From Bacillota bacterium (lineage in GTDB: Bacteria; Bacillota; Clostridia; Christensenellales; Aristaeellaceae): DNA of 64,000 nt. The position numbers and the translations under genes were made by a program. The stretch lies in contig JAEVYX010000035.1 of the NCBI GenBank assembly GCA_023392515.1, positions 5,663 through 69,662 of the forward strand, given 5' to 3'. Positions 48,712-57,254 of the stretch are shown here, piece after piece (within the stretch, counting starts at the first letter, position 1; every line of letters begins with the position of its first letter). The notes beneath the pieces are model-generated. The model was not told the DNA's origin. It worked only from the letters and a program-made list of their open reading frames with translations, and searched no databases.

Positions 48712-50415
48712 ATGCGCAAGAGAAAAGCACCGTACGGTTTTATCTGCTTCGTTGTGATGCTGTTTTGCCTGATGCCTTGCGGGGCGCTGGCGGCAAAGCT
48801 TGCCGATGTTTACATTACCCAAGGGGACAAGATCGAGCAATCGGTGGATGGTGCGCTGCCCATTGACGCCGTCCGCTGGTGGTATTCCAGCAAGGAACGG
48901 GCCTATTATCTGTTTTTGCCCGCCAGATCCCAGCCGGAATTGCGGCTATGGTTTGACGGGCCGGAAACCCTGGAAGTGAACGGGCAGACGCTGCACAGCG
49001 GAGATGCGGCTTCCTTCCTGACACCAGGGGAGGAACTGATCCTCACAGCGGACAAACGGAAGTATACCCTGCGGGTGATGCAGTCTCAAAACGTACCGGC
49101 GATGTTCATTACCACGAAATCGGGGAACCTCAACTACATCCACAAGAGAAAAGAAAACATGGAAACGGGCGTCCTGCGCATGCAAAACGCCGACGGTTCC
49201 CTTTCCTATGACGGGACGCTTTCCCAGATCAGAGGGCGGGGCAACTCCACCTTCCAATTAAACAAGAAGCCATACCAAATCAAGCTGGACCAGTCGACGG
49301 ATCTATGCGGCATGGGCAAAGCAAAAACCTGGGTGCTTCTGGCCGACTACCGGGATAATTCTCTTTTGCGCAATAAGGTTACCTTCGCCCTTGCAAACGC
49401 GGTGGGCCTTCCTTATACCTCCAAAGCGCAATCCGTGGACTTGTATATCAACAACGATTACTATGGAACCTATTTGTTATGTGAAAAGGTGGAAATCGGA
49501 GACAGCCGAATCAATATCAACGACCTGGAAAAAGAAACCCAGGCCGTAAACAGTGAAGCCTTGGATACATTTAAGCGTTTTGGGAAATCCGCCTACACAA
49601 AGGGTCAAAGCAAGGGGCTGCAAATCCCCATAAATCCAGAGGACATAACCGGCGGATATCTATTGGAATTGGATTACAAGATGCGATATAAAAGCGAGGT
49701 CAGCGCCTTTGTGACAAAGCGCGGGCAGGCGGTGACCGTCAAAGAGCCGGAATGCGCGTCCCAGGCGCAGATGGCATATATCAGTTCCTTCATGCAGGGC
49801 TTTGAAAATGCCATTTTTGCCAAAGACGGCATCGATCCGGACTCAGGCAAGCACTATTCAGAGTTTGTGGATATGGACTCCCTTATAAAAAAGTATCTTG
49901 TGGAGGAAATTGTAAAAAACCGGGATGGCAACCGCAGCAGCCTTTACTTTTTCAAGCCGGAGGACAGCCTAAGCACCGTAGCGTTTGCCGGGCCGGTTTG
50001 GGATTATGACGCCTCCATGGCCGGCTTTGCCACAGAGCCGGGCCAGAAAATTGCGCTTCCTGAATATTTTGCCATAAACGGTGATTCGGGCGAGCCTTTT
50101 TACTGGTTTCCCCCGCTTTACAAACAGAAAGATTTTTACGAAGCCATGGTCAAGACCTATTATGAGGAATTCGTTCCGGCTCTGGAAGTATTGCTGGGCC
50201 TAAAAGAGGATGAAACCGGCGCGCTATCTTCCATTGACACCTACGCTGCCGAAATCACCGCAAGCGCCGCCATGAACTTTATCCGCTGGCCGGTATTCAA
50301 TATTCCCGCCCGCGTTGTTCAAACGGGCGCAAACTATCAGGAGAACATTGATTACATCAAAATCTTTCTGGAAAAAAGGATGGCATTCCTTCAGGAAAAC
50401 TGGATCATGCCGTAA
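48712..50415 (+). CDS. CotH-like secreted protein kinase-fold protein, paralog 1
   Basis: A 567-residue exported protein: signal peptide (about 1-27, ending GALAAK), an N-terminal domain (about 28-140, with WWYSSKERAYYLFLPA and LRVMQSQNVPAMFI) and a CotH kinase-like domain (about 150-540). The phosphate-loop part is IRGRGNSTFQLNKKPYQIKL; further marks are LLRNKVTFALANAVGLP, YINNDYYGTYLLCEKVEIG, NRDGNRSSLYFFKP (catalytic-loop Asp) and FAGPVWDYDASM (metal-binding Asp). CotH is an atypical kinase that phosphorylates spore-coat proteins in Bacillus. It is the first of three tandem paralogs. It has no known membrane anchor. The start lies 10 bases after GGAAGGAA. Confidence 0.87.
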   Translation: MRKRKAPYGFICFVVMLFCLMPCGALAAKLADVYITQGDKIEQSVDGALPIDAVRWWYSSKERAYYLFLPARSQPELRLWFDGPETLEVNGQTLHSGDAASFLTPGEELILTADKRKYTLRVMQSQNVPAMFITTKSGNLNYIHKRKENMETGVLRMQNADGSLSYDGTLSQIRGRGNSTFQLNKKPYQIKLDQSTDLCGMGKAKTWVLLADYRDNSLLRNKVTFALANAVGLPYTSKAQSVDLYINNDYYGTYLLCEKVEIGDSRININDLEKETQAVNSEALDTFKRFGKSAYTKGQSKGLQIPINPEDITGGYLLELDYKMRYKSEVSAFVTKRGQAVTVKEPECASQAQMAYISSFMQGFENAIFAKDGIDPDSGKHYSEFVDMDSLIKKYLVEEIVKNRDGNRSSLYFFKPEDSLSTVAFAGPVWDYDASMAGFATEPGQKIALPEYFAINGDSGEPFYWFPPLYKQKDFYEAMVKTYYEEFVPALEVLLGLKEDETGALSSIDTYAAEITASAAMNFIRWPVFNIPARVVQTGANYQENIDYIKIFLEKRMAFLQENWIMP

Positions 50416-50433
50416 TTCAACGAGATAAAAAGG

Positions 50434-52143
50434 ATGGATTGTGTTCGGATGAAACGATTCCAATATCAGGCGGCCGTCATACTGGTCATGATGCTGCTTC
50501 TTTTGCCCATGGGGGCACTGGCTGCCAAATTGACAGACGTGTGGGTAACCGGCGTCATGCAAAACGAGGAGGCGTCGGATAAGCTGCCCATCGGCGCCAT
50601 TCATTGGTGGTACAGCAATAAGGACAAGGCCTATTACCTCTTCCTGCCCGCAGGCGCGAAAGCGGAAGAACTGCGCATCTGGTTTGAAGGTGCCCAGTCT
50701 ATTACCACAGACGGAAAAACCCTGTCTTCCGGCGATCCGGCCTCTTTTTTAACCCCCGGAGCGAAAGCAACACTGACATGCGACAAAAGCAAATACACCC
50801 TTGTGGTAATGCAGTCCAAGAATATTCCGGCGCTTTTTATCACGACGGAATCCGGCAGCCTGACCAGCATCCACAAGAGCAAGAACAACCAGGAAACCGG
50901 CAAAATGGTCATGCTGAATAGTGACGGCACCCTTTCCTATGACGGAGCATTGACCCAATTCAAATGCCGGGGCAACTCCTCCTTCACGTACGCCAAGAAG
51001 CCTTACCAGTTTAAGCTGGAAAAATCCACCGACCTGGCCGGTATGGGCAAGGCAAAAACCTGGATACTCCTAGCGGACCATGAGGACAATTCCCTGCTGC
51101 GCAACAAGATCACCTTTGCCCTAGCAGATGCTGTGGGGCTTGATTACTCCTCCCAGTCCCAAACGGTGGATGTATTCCTGAACAACGATTATTACGGAAC
51201 CTATCTTTTGTGCGAAAAGGTGGAGATCGGCGGCAGCCGGATTGATATCAACAACCTGGAGAAGGACACTGGGGAGGTCAACGAAAACCCGCTGAATTCC
51301 TACCCCGCCTTTGGCCACAAGGGCTATAGCCTGGGCCAGGCCAGAGGGTTTCAAATCCCCAATGATCCCGAGGATATTACAGGCGGGTACCTATTGGAAT
51401 TGGAAAAGATCAACCGCTATAAAAATGAGGCTAACGGCTTTACCACAACAAGAGGGCAGCCGGTGGTCATCAAGGAACCGGAAGCCGCATCCCAGGCCCA
51501 GGCAGCGTATATCAGCGCCTTCATGCAGGGTTTCGAAAACGCCATTTTTGCCGAGGACGGCATCGACCCAGCCTCCGGAAAGCACTATTCCGAATTTGTG
51601 GATACGGATTCCCTGGTCAAAAAATACCTGATCGAGGAGATTTCCAAAAACTTTGACGGCAACCGCAGCAGCCTGTTTTTCTACAAGCCCTCTGATGAGC
51701 AGAGTTTGCTTGCCTTTGCGGGGCCTGTGTGGGATTATGACAACGCCTACGGCAACTATTCCAGCCAGCGTGCCGAATCGCTGAAGTTGCCCGAATATTT
51801 TGCCATCAATAAGGACAATGGCGAAAGATATTATTGGTACCCCGCGCTGTACAAGCAGCCTGATTTTTACCAGGCTGTCGTAAAGATTTACCATGAGGAA
51901 TTTGTGCCCGCACTTCGCGTGCTGCTGGGCCTTGAGGAGAGCGAAGACGGAAAGCTGCGGTCCATAGACGATTTCGCCGCCGAAATTGCTCCCTCCGCCG
52001 CGCTGAACTATACCCGCTGGCCTGTGTTTAACGCAAAGGGCCGGGATGTGATGACAGGCAGGAATTACGAGGAGAATATTGCTTATTTGAAAAAATTTCT
52101 GGAAGGGCGGCTGGCCTTTTTATCGGAAAACTGGATCGAATAA
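50434..52143 (+). CDS. CotH-like secreted protein kinase-fold protein, paralog 2
   Basis: A 569-residue paralog of the gene at 48712 with the same domain order and clearly similar sequence throughout (WWYSNKDKAYYLFLPAG, FKCRGNSSFTYAKKPYQFKL, LLRNKITFALADAVGLD, FLNNDYYGTYLLCEKVEIGG, NFDGNRSSLFFYKP, FAGPVWDYDNAYG). The catalytic-type Asp residues are kept. It begins 18 bases after paralog 1, so they share a transcript. An ATG at 50449 would give a shorter N-terminus (MKRFQYQAAVILVMM) that is a more typical signal peptide; both starts have weak ribosome sites. Substrate proteins are unknown. Confidence 0.87.
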   Translation: MDCVRMKRFQYQAAVILVMMLLLLPMGALAAKLTDVWVTGVMQNEEASDKLPIGAIHWWYSNKDKAYYLFLPAGAKAEELRIWFEGAQSITTDGKTLSSGDPASFLTPGAKATLTCDKSKYTLVVMQSKNIPALFITTESGSLTSIHKSKNNQETGKMVMLNSDGTLSYDGALTQFKCRGNSSFTYAKKPYQFKLEKSTDLAGMGKAKTWILLADHEDNSLLRNKITFALADAVGLDYSSQSQTVDVFLNNDYYGTYLLCEKVEIGGSRIDINNLEKDTGEVNENPLNSYPAFGHKGYSLGQARGFQIPNDPEDITGGYLLELEKINRYKNEANGFTTTRGQPVVIKEPEAASQAQAAYISAFMQGFENAIFAEDGIDPASGKHYSEFVDTDSLVKKYLIEEISKNFDGNRSSLFFYKPSDEQSLLAFAGPVWDYDNAYGNYSSQRAESLKLPEYFAINKDNGERYYWYPALYKQPDFYQAVVKIYHEEFVPALRVLLGLEESEDGKLRSIDDFAAEIAPSAALNYTRWPVFNAKGRDVMTGRNYEENIAYLKKFLEGRLAFLSENWIE

Positions 52144-52198
52144 AAAGATAATTTTGCATTAGCGCATTATACAAAAGAGAAAGCAAAGGTGTGGTACT

Positions 52199-53902
52199 AT
52201 GAATAGAATTCTGCACCGGGGCTGGGTTGCAGCCGTTTTTTTCATGATACTGGCCCTGGCACCCATGGGGGCATTGGCGGCAAAGCTGACCCAGATTTGG
52301 GTAACCCCGGCGGATGATGAGGCAGTTCAGGCGGATTCCCTTCCCATTGACGCCATCCGTTGGTGGTACAGCAAAAACGACAAGGTATATTATCTTTTCC
52401 TGCCCGCAGGCATGGAGGGGGAAACGCTGCGCCTTTGGTTTGACGGGCCCGAGAGCATTACCGCCAATGGGAAAACCATTCATTCCGGCGATACGGCGGA
52501 TTTTTTGACTCCCGGTGCAAAAGTGAACCTTGCCGCAGATTCCGCCAAGTTTACTCTAAGGGTGATGCAGTCTCAAAACGTGCCGGCCATGTTCCTTACC
52601 ACAGAATCCGGCACCGTAAAAAACATTCATAAAAGCAAGAAAAACGAAGAAAAAGGCAGTTTGACCCTGCTTAACGCCGATGGCTCTTTGGCATATGAAG
52701 GGCTTCTGTCCCAAATCAAATGCAGGGGAAACGCCACCTTCGGCTTTACGAAAAAAGCTTATCAGATTAAGCTTGACAAATCTACTGATTTATACGGCAT
52801 GGGCAAGGCAAAAACCTGGATTCTGCTGGCCGACCATCGGGACAATTCCCTCCTGCGCAACAAAATCACCTTTGCCCTGTCCGACGCGGTGGGCATGGCC
52901 TATACCTCCAAATCACAAACGGTGGACGTGTATATCAACAACGATTACTATGGCACCTATCTCCTGTGTGAAAAGGTGGAGATCGGTGACAGCCGGATTG
53001 ATATCAACAACCTGGAAAAGGATACGGAGGAGGTCAATGAAAATCCGTTGGACTCCTACCCCGCCTTCGGCTCCACAGGCTACAGGTTTGGCAAAACAAA
53101 AGGTTTCAATATTCCCAACGATCCGGAGGATATTACCGGCGGCTATTTGCTGGAACTGGACTACCCCGACCGGTACAAAAAAGAAGTCAGCGGCTTTGTT
53201 ACCGCAAGGGGGCTGCCGGTGGTCATCAAGGAGCCCGAGGCAGTATCAAAGGCCCAGGCGGACTATATCAGCGCCTTTATACAGGGCTTTGAAAACGCCG
53301 TTTTCGCCGAGGATGGCATCGACCCCGAAAGCGGCAAGCACTATTCCGAATTTGTAGACATGGATTCCCTGGTAAAAAAATACCTCATTGAAGAAATTAC
53401 CAAAAACTTTGACGGAAACAGGAGCAGCTTTTACGTATATAAGCCGGCGGACGATCAAAGCACGCTTGCCTTCGCCGGGCCATCCTGGGACTATGATATT
53501 TCCATGGGCAATTACATGGCGGAGCGCAATCAGCGCATCACCAGGCCCGAATCCTTTGCCATCAACAACGACAACGGCGAACGGTTTTACTGGTTCCCCG
53601 CCCTGTACAAAAAGGCCGATTTTTACAAAGCGGCAGTCAGCACTTACTATGAGGTATTCGTACCGGCGCTGAACGTCCTTCTGGGCCTTGAAGAAGAAGA
53701 CAGCGGCTCCCTGCGTTCCATAGACGACTATGCCCAAGAGATCACCGCTTCCGCCGCAATGAACTATACCCGCTGGCCGGTATTCAACGCGTCGGACCGG
53801 CCTGCCAAAACAGGCAGAAACTATGCGGAAAATATTGATTACGTAAAGAATTTTCTTACGCTGCGCATGGCGTTTCTCCAGGAAAACTGGCCTGAACCAT
53901 AA
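52199..53902 (+). CDS. CotH-like secreted protein kinase-fold protein, paralog 3
   Basis: A 567-residue third paralog, closer to paralog 2 in places (VNENPLDSYPAFG near residue 280, a stretch shared almost exactly). Signal peptide about 1-28; the kinase-type motifs are IKCRGNATFGFTKKAYQIKL, LLRNKITFALSDAVGMA, YINNDYYGTYLLCEKVEIGD, NFDGNRSSFYVYKP and FAGPSWDYDISMG. The Asp residues of the catalytic and metal sites remain. It starts 56 bases after paralog 2 with an AAGGTG site. The three proteins probably act outside the cell or in the forespore envelope; the triplication suggests different partners or doses. Confidence 0.87.
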   Translation: MNRILHRGWVAAVFFMILALAPMGALAAKLTQIWVTPADDEAVQADSLPIDAIRWWYSKNDKVYYLFLPAGMEGETLRLWFDGPESITANGKTIHSGDTADFLTPGAKVNLAADSAKFTLRVMQSQNVPAMFLTTESGTVKNIHKSKKNEEKGSLTLLNADGSLAYEGLLSQIKCRGNATFGFTKKAYQIKLDKSTDLYGMGKAKTWILLADHRDNSLLRNKITFALSDAVGMAYTSKSQTVDVYINNDYYGTYLLCEKVEIGDSRIDINNLEKDTEEVNENPLDSYPAFGSTGYRFGKTKGFNIPNDPEDITGGYLLELDYPDRYKKEVSGFVTARGLPVVIKEPEAVSKAQADYISAFIQGFENAVFAEDGIDPESGKHYSEFVDMDSLVKKYLIEEITKNFDGNRSSFYVYKPADDQSTLAFAGPSWDYDISMGNYMAERNQRITRPESFAINNDNGERFYWFPALYKKADFYKAAVSTYYEVFVPALNVLLGLEEEDSGSLRSIDDYAQEITASAAMNYTRWPVFNASDRPAKTGRNYAENIDYVKNFLTLRMAFLQENWPEP

Positions 53903-53931
53903 TATTTAACCTACAGAAAGCGGAGTGTGTT

Positions 53932-54291
53932 ATGAAACCAACCGGAAGAAAAACGCTGCTCACACTGCTCCACGGGGCGGTAGGCGTGACCGCCTTTACA
54001 CTTGGTATTCTTTTGATGCTGGACGCGCTGCCCAGCCTTCATGCAGTCACAGCAGCCTTTCCACTGGCGGGGGTTTGCCTGATCCTCCTTCTGGGGCTGC
54101 CCAACCTTTTGGCCAACGGTGCGGTGCTGGCAGGCCGTCCCTTTGCCCGGCCCCTTTGCGTAGCCTGCGGGATACTGCTCTTGGCCGCATGCGCCGCATC
54201 CCTTTTCATCATGCCCTTTTCCATGATCCTGCTTCCCTTCGCAGCCATTGGGGTACTGCAGGCGGTTTTCGGTTATCAGCTTCGGTTTTAG
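53932..54291 (+). CDS. Small four-helix membrane protein
   Basis: A 119-residue hydrophobic protein with four predicted helices (about residues 12-30, 38-58, 65-90 and 92-112) and few charged residues. I recognise no family. It follows the third CotH-like gene by 29 bases with a GGAG site 7 bases before ATG, so it is likely the last gene of that cluster and may be a membrane partner of the CotH-like proteins; this is only suggested by position. An overlapping frame starting at 53925 has no ribosome site and unusual composition, and I reject it. A terminator-like hairpin follows. Confidence 0.6.
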   Translation: MKPTGRKTLLTLLHGAVGVTAFTLGILLMLDALPSLHAVTAAFPLAGVCLILLLGLPNLLANGAVLAGRPFARPLCVACGILLLAACAASLFIMPFSMILLPFAAIGVLQAVFGYQLRF

Positions 54292-54302
54292 GAAATGTAA
54301 AA

Positions 54303-54334
54303 AACAAAGGGGCCGAACGATCGGTCCCTTTGTT
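54303..54334 (+). terminator. Terminator-like hairpin between convergent genes
   Basis: AACAAAGGG/CCCTTTGTT with an inner CCGA/TCGG. The T-run is weak (GTTGATAT), so efficiency is uncertain. It may also serve the gene at 54376 on the minus strand. Confidence 0.6.
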
Positions 54335-54375
54335 GATATAATACACATCTCTCATGCAAATATACCAGAACGCTA

Positions 54376-54759
54376 CTATTTCACCCGGGTCAGGTATTGA
54401 CAGTACACATAGATGTTTTGTATTTTCTTTGCCTCCACCCCATCTTCCGAATGGATGATGGGCTGTGTTTCCGATTCTGTGACATACAGTTTGAACACCA
54501 GCGCTTCCTGGCCCACGGACAAATGATGCACGTCCTTGAAGCGGTAGTTCTTTTGTGCGATGCCCAGATAACCGAAGATGATATTTTCGATATGGGTATT
54601 GGAAAAGCATTTGCGCACTTCATTTTCTTCAAACATATCCAGAATGGCACGGGTTTCATCGAACGTCATGTTGCGGCAGGAAAATTCTCCTTCCCCCATG
54701 ACGTTCATCATGCTCGAATTATCCAATAATAGCAGCGGTCCCGTGTGTTTAAATTCCAT
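54376..54759 (-). CDS. DUF1874-like protein (ring-nuclease/B116 fold, motif altered)
   Basis: A 127-residue soluble protein. Layout resembles DUF1874: an N-terminal strand ending in NSS (LLLLDNSSMMNV), a helix after a Thr/Ser-rich turn (NMTFDETRAILDMF), the FSNTHIENIIFGYLGI segment near residues 54-69 and SVGQEALVFKLYVTES near 85. DUF1874 includes the viral AcrIII-1 ring nuclease, which cleaves cyclic tetra-adenylate, plus B. subtilis YddF. The histidine-bearing motif of ring nucleases (GHxxTA) is not kept in this form here, and no type III CRISPR genes are in the window. The resemblance is by eye and moderate. The start at 54759 follows GGAAGG. Its promoter region has direct repeats. Confidence 0.45.
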   Translation of the reverse strand: MEFKHTGPLLLLDNSSMMNVMGEGEFSCRNMTFDETRAILDMFEENEVRKCFSNTHIENIIFGYLGIAQKNYRFKDVHHLSVGQEALVFKLYVTESETQPIIHSEDGVEAKKIQNIYVYCQYLTRVK

Positions 54760-54830
54760 GTGCAACCTTCCTTTCGCTACAAAAAGGGTACAAAAAGCAG
54801 CGCGGGCATACTGGGGAAGGCCCGCAAATT

Positions 54831-54888
54831 CTATGGAACGGTCAGTTACTATGGAATTAGTATAAAGGGAAAAGCTCAAATATGTCAA
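54831..54888 (-). promoter_or_regulatory. Promoter and repeat-type operator of the DUF1874-like gene
   Basis: TTGACA, 18 bases, TATACT on the minus strand (54859-54888). CTATGGAA occurs twice in the same direction (54831-54838 and 54849-54856), 18 bases apart, just downstream of the -10 box, a plausible regulator site. Confidence 0.6.
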
Positions 54889-54933
54889 GGATTTCCGGAT
54901 GTTTTTATAAGTTAATTAATTCACAAAACATAG

Positions 54934-55626
54934 CTATTCCTTTGCATTTTCCCGTTTTGAAAGGCGCCAGGATACGTGCTGCACATCGGTTCCCGCTGTT
55001 TTTCGGAGCTTTTCCCGTGCATTGACAGCCACCGGATGTCCGGTTAAGTTCATCATCGGCAGGTCGCTTGCGGTATCGCCGTAGGCCCAGGAAGAGGCCG
55101 TATCCAAAACGTAGCCCTTGGCTGCCAGGTATTCGGCAATGCGCAGGGGCTTTTCCAGCCCCTTGCAATTGTTTCCGGATAAGAGACCCGAATATATCCC
55201 TTCGGGCGTTACATCCACCCGAGTGCCGATGATATCGTCTACGCCCAGTTCTTCCAAAAGCGGCTGCAAATACACCTCCGGGGAAGCGGTCACCACCAGA
55301 ACACGAAGCCCCTCCGCTTTGCAGCGCTCAATCTCCCGCCGCGCATCCGGGTAAATCCTGGGGCGAAGTATTTCGCGGAAAAAGGACTCTGAAAAATCCC
55401 GCACTTCCTTAACCGATTTCCCCCGAAGGAAAGACAAGGCTCTTTCCTTGGCCTGGGCATCGGAGTAGATATGCAAGGCGTATCCAAAAACGGCCTGGGC
55501 CAGACGGGAAACATATAAAAGCGGCGCAAACCCTTTGCGCACGGCATACAAGGAAAAAGGCACAATGGAATCGCCCTTTGCAAGGGTTCCGTCAAAATCA
55601 AATAATGCAAAACCCTGCCGCGTCAT
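54934..55626 (-). CDS. HAD-IB family hydrolase (SerB-like)
   Basis: A 230-residue HAD hydrolase with nucleophile motif FDFDGTLAKGDS near residue 9, the helical cap near 25-75, motif II VVTASPEVYLQPLL near 118, motif III CKGLEKP near 160 and motif IV YGDTASDLPMM near 189. This order fits the HAD-IB group that includes phosphoserine phosphatase and lysophospholipid-type relatives such as YngB/CicA-like proteins. Substrate is not settled. It starts after GGAGG, with a promoter at 55656-55684 and a divergent metallophosphoesterase gene on the other side. No gene partner is overlapping. Confidence 0.87.
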   Translation of the reverse strand: MTRQGFALFDFDGTLAKGDSIVPFSLYAVRKGFAPLLYVSRLAQAVFGYALHIYSDAQAKERALSFLRGKSVKEVRDFSESFFREILRPRIYPDARREIERCKAEGLRVLVVTASPEVYLQPLLEELGVDDIIGTRVDVTPEGIYSGLLSGNNCKGLEKPLRIAEYLAAKGYVLDTASSWAYGDTASDLPMMNLTGHPVAVNAREKLRKTAGTDVQHVSWRLSKRENAKE

Positions 55627-55655
55627 ACAGCGCCTCCATTTTCAAGATGGAAATC

Positions 55656-55684
55656 AGTATACCATGGGATAGAAAAAACCTCAA
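55656..55684 (-). promoter_or_regulatory. Promoter of the HAD-IB gene
   Basis: TTGAGG, 17 bases, TATACT on the minus strand, about 30 bases before the start codon. Confidence 0.6.
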
Positions 55685-55703
55685 CCATCCCTGCCCATCC
55701 CAT

Positions 55704-55731
55704 TTGCGCCGGGCGAAAAACATGCTATACT
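55704..55731 (+). promoter_or_regulatory. Promoter of the metallophosphoesterase-ABC operon
   Basis: TTGCGC, 16 bases, TATACT, about 33 bases before the start codon, divergent from the HAD promoter. Confidence 0.55.
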
Positions 55732-55763
55732 GAAGCATCCTGACAAAAATTTGGAGGAAGCTC

Positions 55764-56462
55764 ATGCGGATTGCGCTGGTTGCCGACCTACACGGAAATT
55801 GGCCCGCCACCATGGCTGTGGACAGGGACCTGAAGGCCCGGAACATTCAAACCGTCTACTGCCTGGGGGATATGATCGGCAAGGGCCCCTCATCCCCAAA
55901 GACCATGGACTGGGCATTTTCCCGCTGCCAGGTGATCCTTTCGGGAAATTGGGATATTGGCATTTCTCAAAAGCGTTACGCAGCCGACGGCTATTATTGG
56001 AACCAGTTGGGACAGGAGCGGATGGACCGGCTGAAATCCCTTCCCCTGGAGCATCACCTTTTCATGAGCGGTATGAATATCCGCCTGATACACGGCCGCC
56101 CCGTGATGGACGAGCTGCTTTTTGTTCAATCTGAAAAGGAAGGGCTGGAAGCATTGTTTGAAAAGGATGGGGAGTCTTTTCAAGTGGTAGGGTATGCCGA
56201 CTGCCACCGGGCTTTTCACCGAACGCTGAAAACGGGGCTGCTCTTCAATTGCGGCAGCGTCGGAAACGGCTTGGGCGTCAACCGGGCCTGCTATGCCATC
56301 CTTCAGGGGGAGCCGGGGGAGAAGCCGGCCGCATTTGATATACACTTGGTTTCCGTTCCCTATGATAACGAAGCCGCCATCCGGGACGCGCTGGACGATC
56401 CCGATCTGCCTCACCGGGAAGCTTATATACAGGAAATACGTACGGGTGTTTATTCCCGCTGA
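55764..56462 (+). CDS. YfcE-like metallophosphoesterase
   Basis: A 232-residue calcineurin-type phosphoesterase. Motifs: ALVADLHGNWPA at residue 3 (Asp and His metal ligands), CLGDMIGKGP near 34, SGNWDIGI near 58 (Asn/Asp in place of the usual GNHD), IHGRP near 112 and NCGSVGNG near 169. The replacement of the usual GNHD by GNWD is common in the YfcE/MJ0936 group. Likely a phosphodiesterase with unknown substrate. It is the first gene of an operon with the metal-transport ABC genes (21 bases to the next gene), which suggests that its activity depends on, or responds to, metal supply. Shine-Dalgarno GGAGGAA is present. Confidence 0.85.
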   Translation: MRIALVADLHGNWPATMAVDRDLKARNIQTVYCLGDMIGKGPSSPKTMDWAFSRCQVILSGNWDIGISQKRYAADGYYWNQLGQERMDRLKSLPLEHHLFMSGMNIRLIHGRPVMDELLFVQSEKEGLEALFEKDGESFQVVGYADCHRAFHRTLKTGLLFNCGSVGNGLGVNRACYAILQGEPGEKPAAFDIHLVSVPYDNEAAIRDALDDPDLPHREAYIQEIRTGVYSR

Positions 56463-56483
56463 TGAAATGGGGGGAAACGATTT

Positions 56484-57254
56484 ATGGCAGCGCATCAGGA
56501 AAGCTGCGGATTGTGCCATATTGCCCTGGAGGACGTAGGCGTCACCAGGGACAGGCAGGCCATATTGTCCCATGTGTCCATGCACATTCATTGCGGGCAA
56601 TTGACGGCCCTCATAGGGCAGAACGGAGCGGGTAAAACCACGCTTTTAAAGGCTCTTCTTCGTGAAATTCCCTATACCGGCGCCATCCGTCATGAAGATC
56701 ACATGGGGCGGGACATCCCTCACTTGCGCACGGGTTATGTGCCCCAGCATTTGGAATTTGATAAGGAAATGCCTGCCTCCGTGCTGGACTTTATGGCCAG
56801 TGCGCTCAGCCGCAGACCGGTGTGGCTGGGGGTATCCGCCAAAGTCCGCGGGCGGGTGCAGGAAGCGCTGCAAGCTGTGGAAGCGGAGGAGCTTCTTTTC
56901 ACACCCCTGGGAAAGCTTTCCGGTGGTGAATTGCAGCGGGTGCTTTTGGCCTTGGCGCTAACCCCGGCTCCGGATTTGCTGGTGCTGGACGAGCCTGTAT
57001 CCGGGGTGGATCAAAACGGGCTGGCGCTGTTTCTCAATACGGTATTGCGCCTTCGGGCCCAGCACCATATGGCCATACTGCTAGTGAGCCACGACCTTTC
57101 CCTGGTGGAAAAATATGCGGATTATGTGGTGCTGCTGGACCGGCAGGTGCTTTGCGCCGGAAGCCCCAAGGATGTATTTTCCTCTCCTGAGTTTGAGCGG
57201 GTATTTCAAACGCCCCGAACCAAAGCCCAACTGGATGCGGAGGTGGGCGTATGA
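56484..57254 (+). CDS. Metal ABC transporter ATP-binding protein (ZnuC-like)
   Basis: A 256-residue ATPase with Walker A ALIGQNGAGKTTLLKALLRE near residue 40, signature PLGKLSGGELQRVLLALAL near 138, Walker B LLVLDEPVSGVDQNGLAL near 160 and switch His in LLVSHDLSLVEKYA. This pattern, including GKTTLLKAL and SGGELQRVLLALAL, fits the zinc/manganese uptake (ZnuC/MntB) group. It overlaps the permease gene by 4 bases. The substrate-binding protein (ZnuA) normally found next to these genes is absent from the window, so it may be encoded elsewhere or shared. Confidence 0.85.
   Translation: MAAHQESCGLCHIALEDVGVTRDRQAILSHVSMHIHCGQLTALIGQNGAGKTTLLKALLREIPYTGAIRHEDHMGRDIPHLRTGYVPQHLEFDKEMPASVLDFMASALSRRPVWLGVSAKVRGRVQEALQAVEAEELLFTPLGKLSGGELQRVLLALALTPAPDLLVLDEPVSGVDQNGLALFLNTVLRLRAQHHMAILLVSHDLSLVEKYADYVVLLDRQVLCAGSPKDVFSSPEFERVFQTPRTKAQLDAEVGV

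Noticed and set aside
53925..54341. A 138-codon overlapping frame within the small membrane protein gene
   Set aside because: No ribosome site, Arg/Ser/Pro-rich shadow composition and it runs through the terminator hairpin; the 53932 frame encodes a proper membrane protein.
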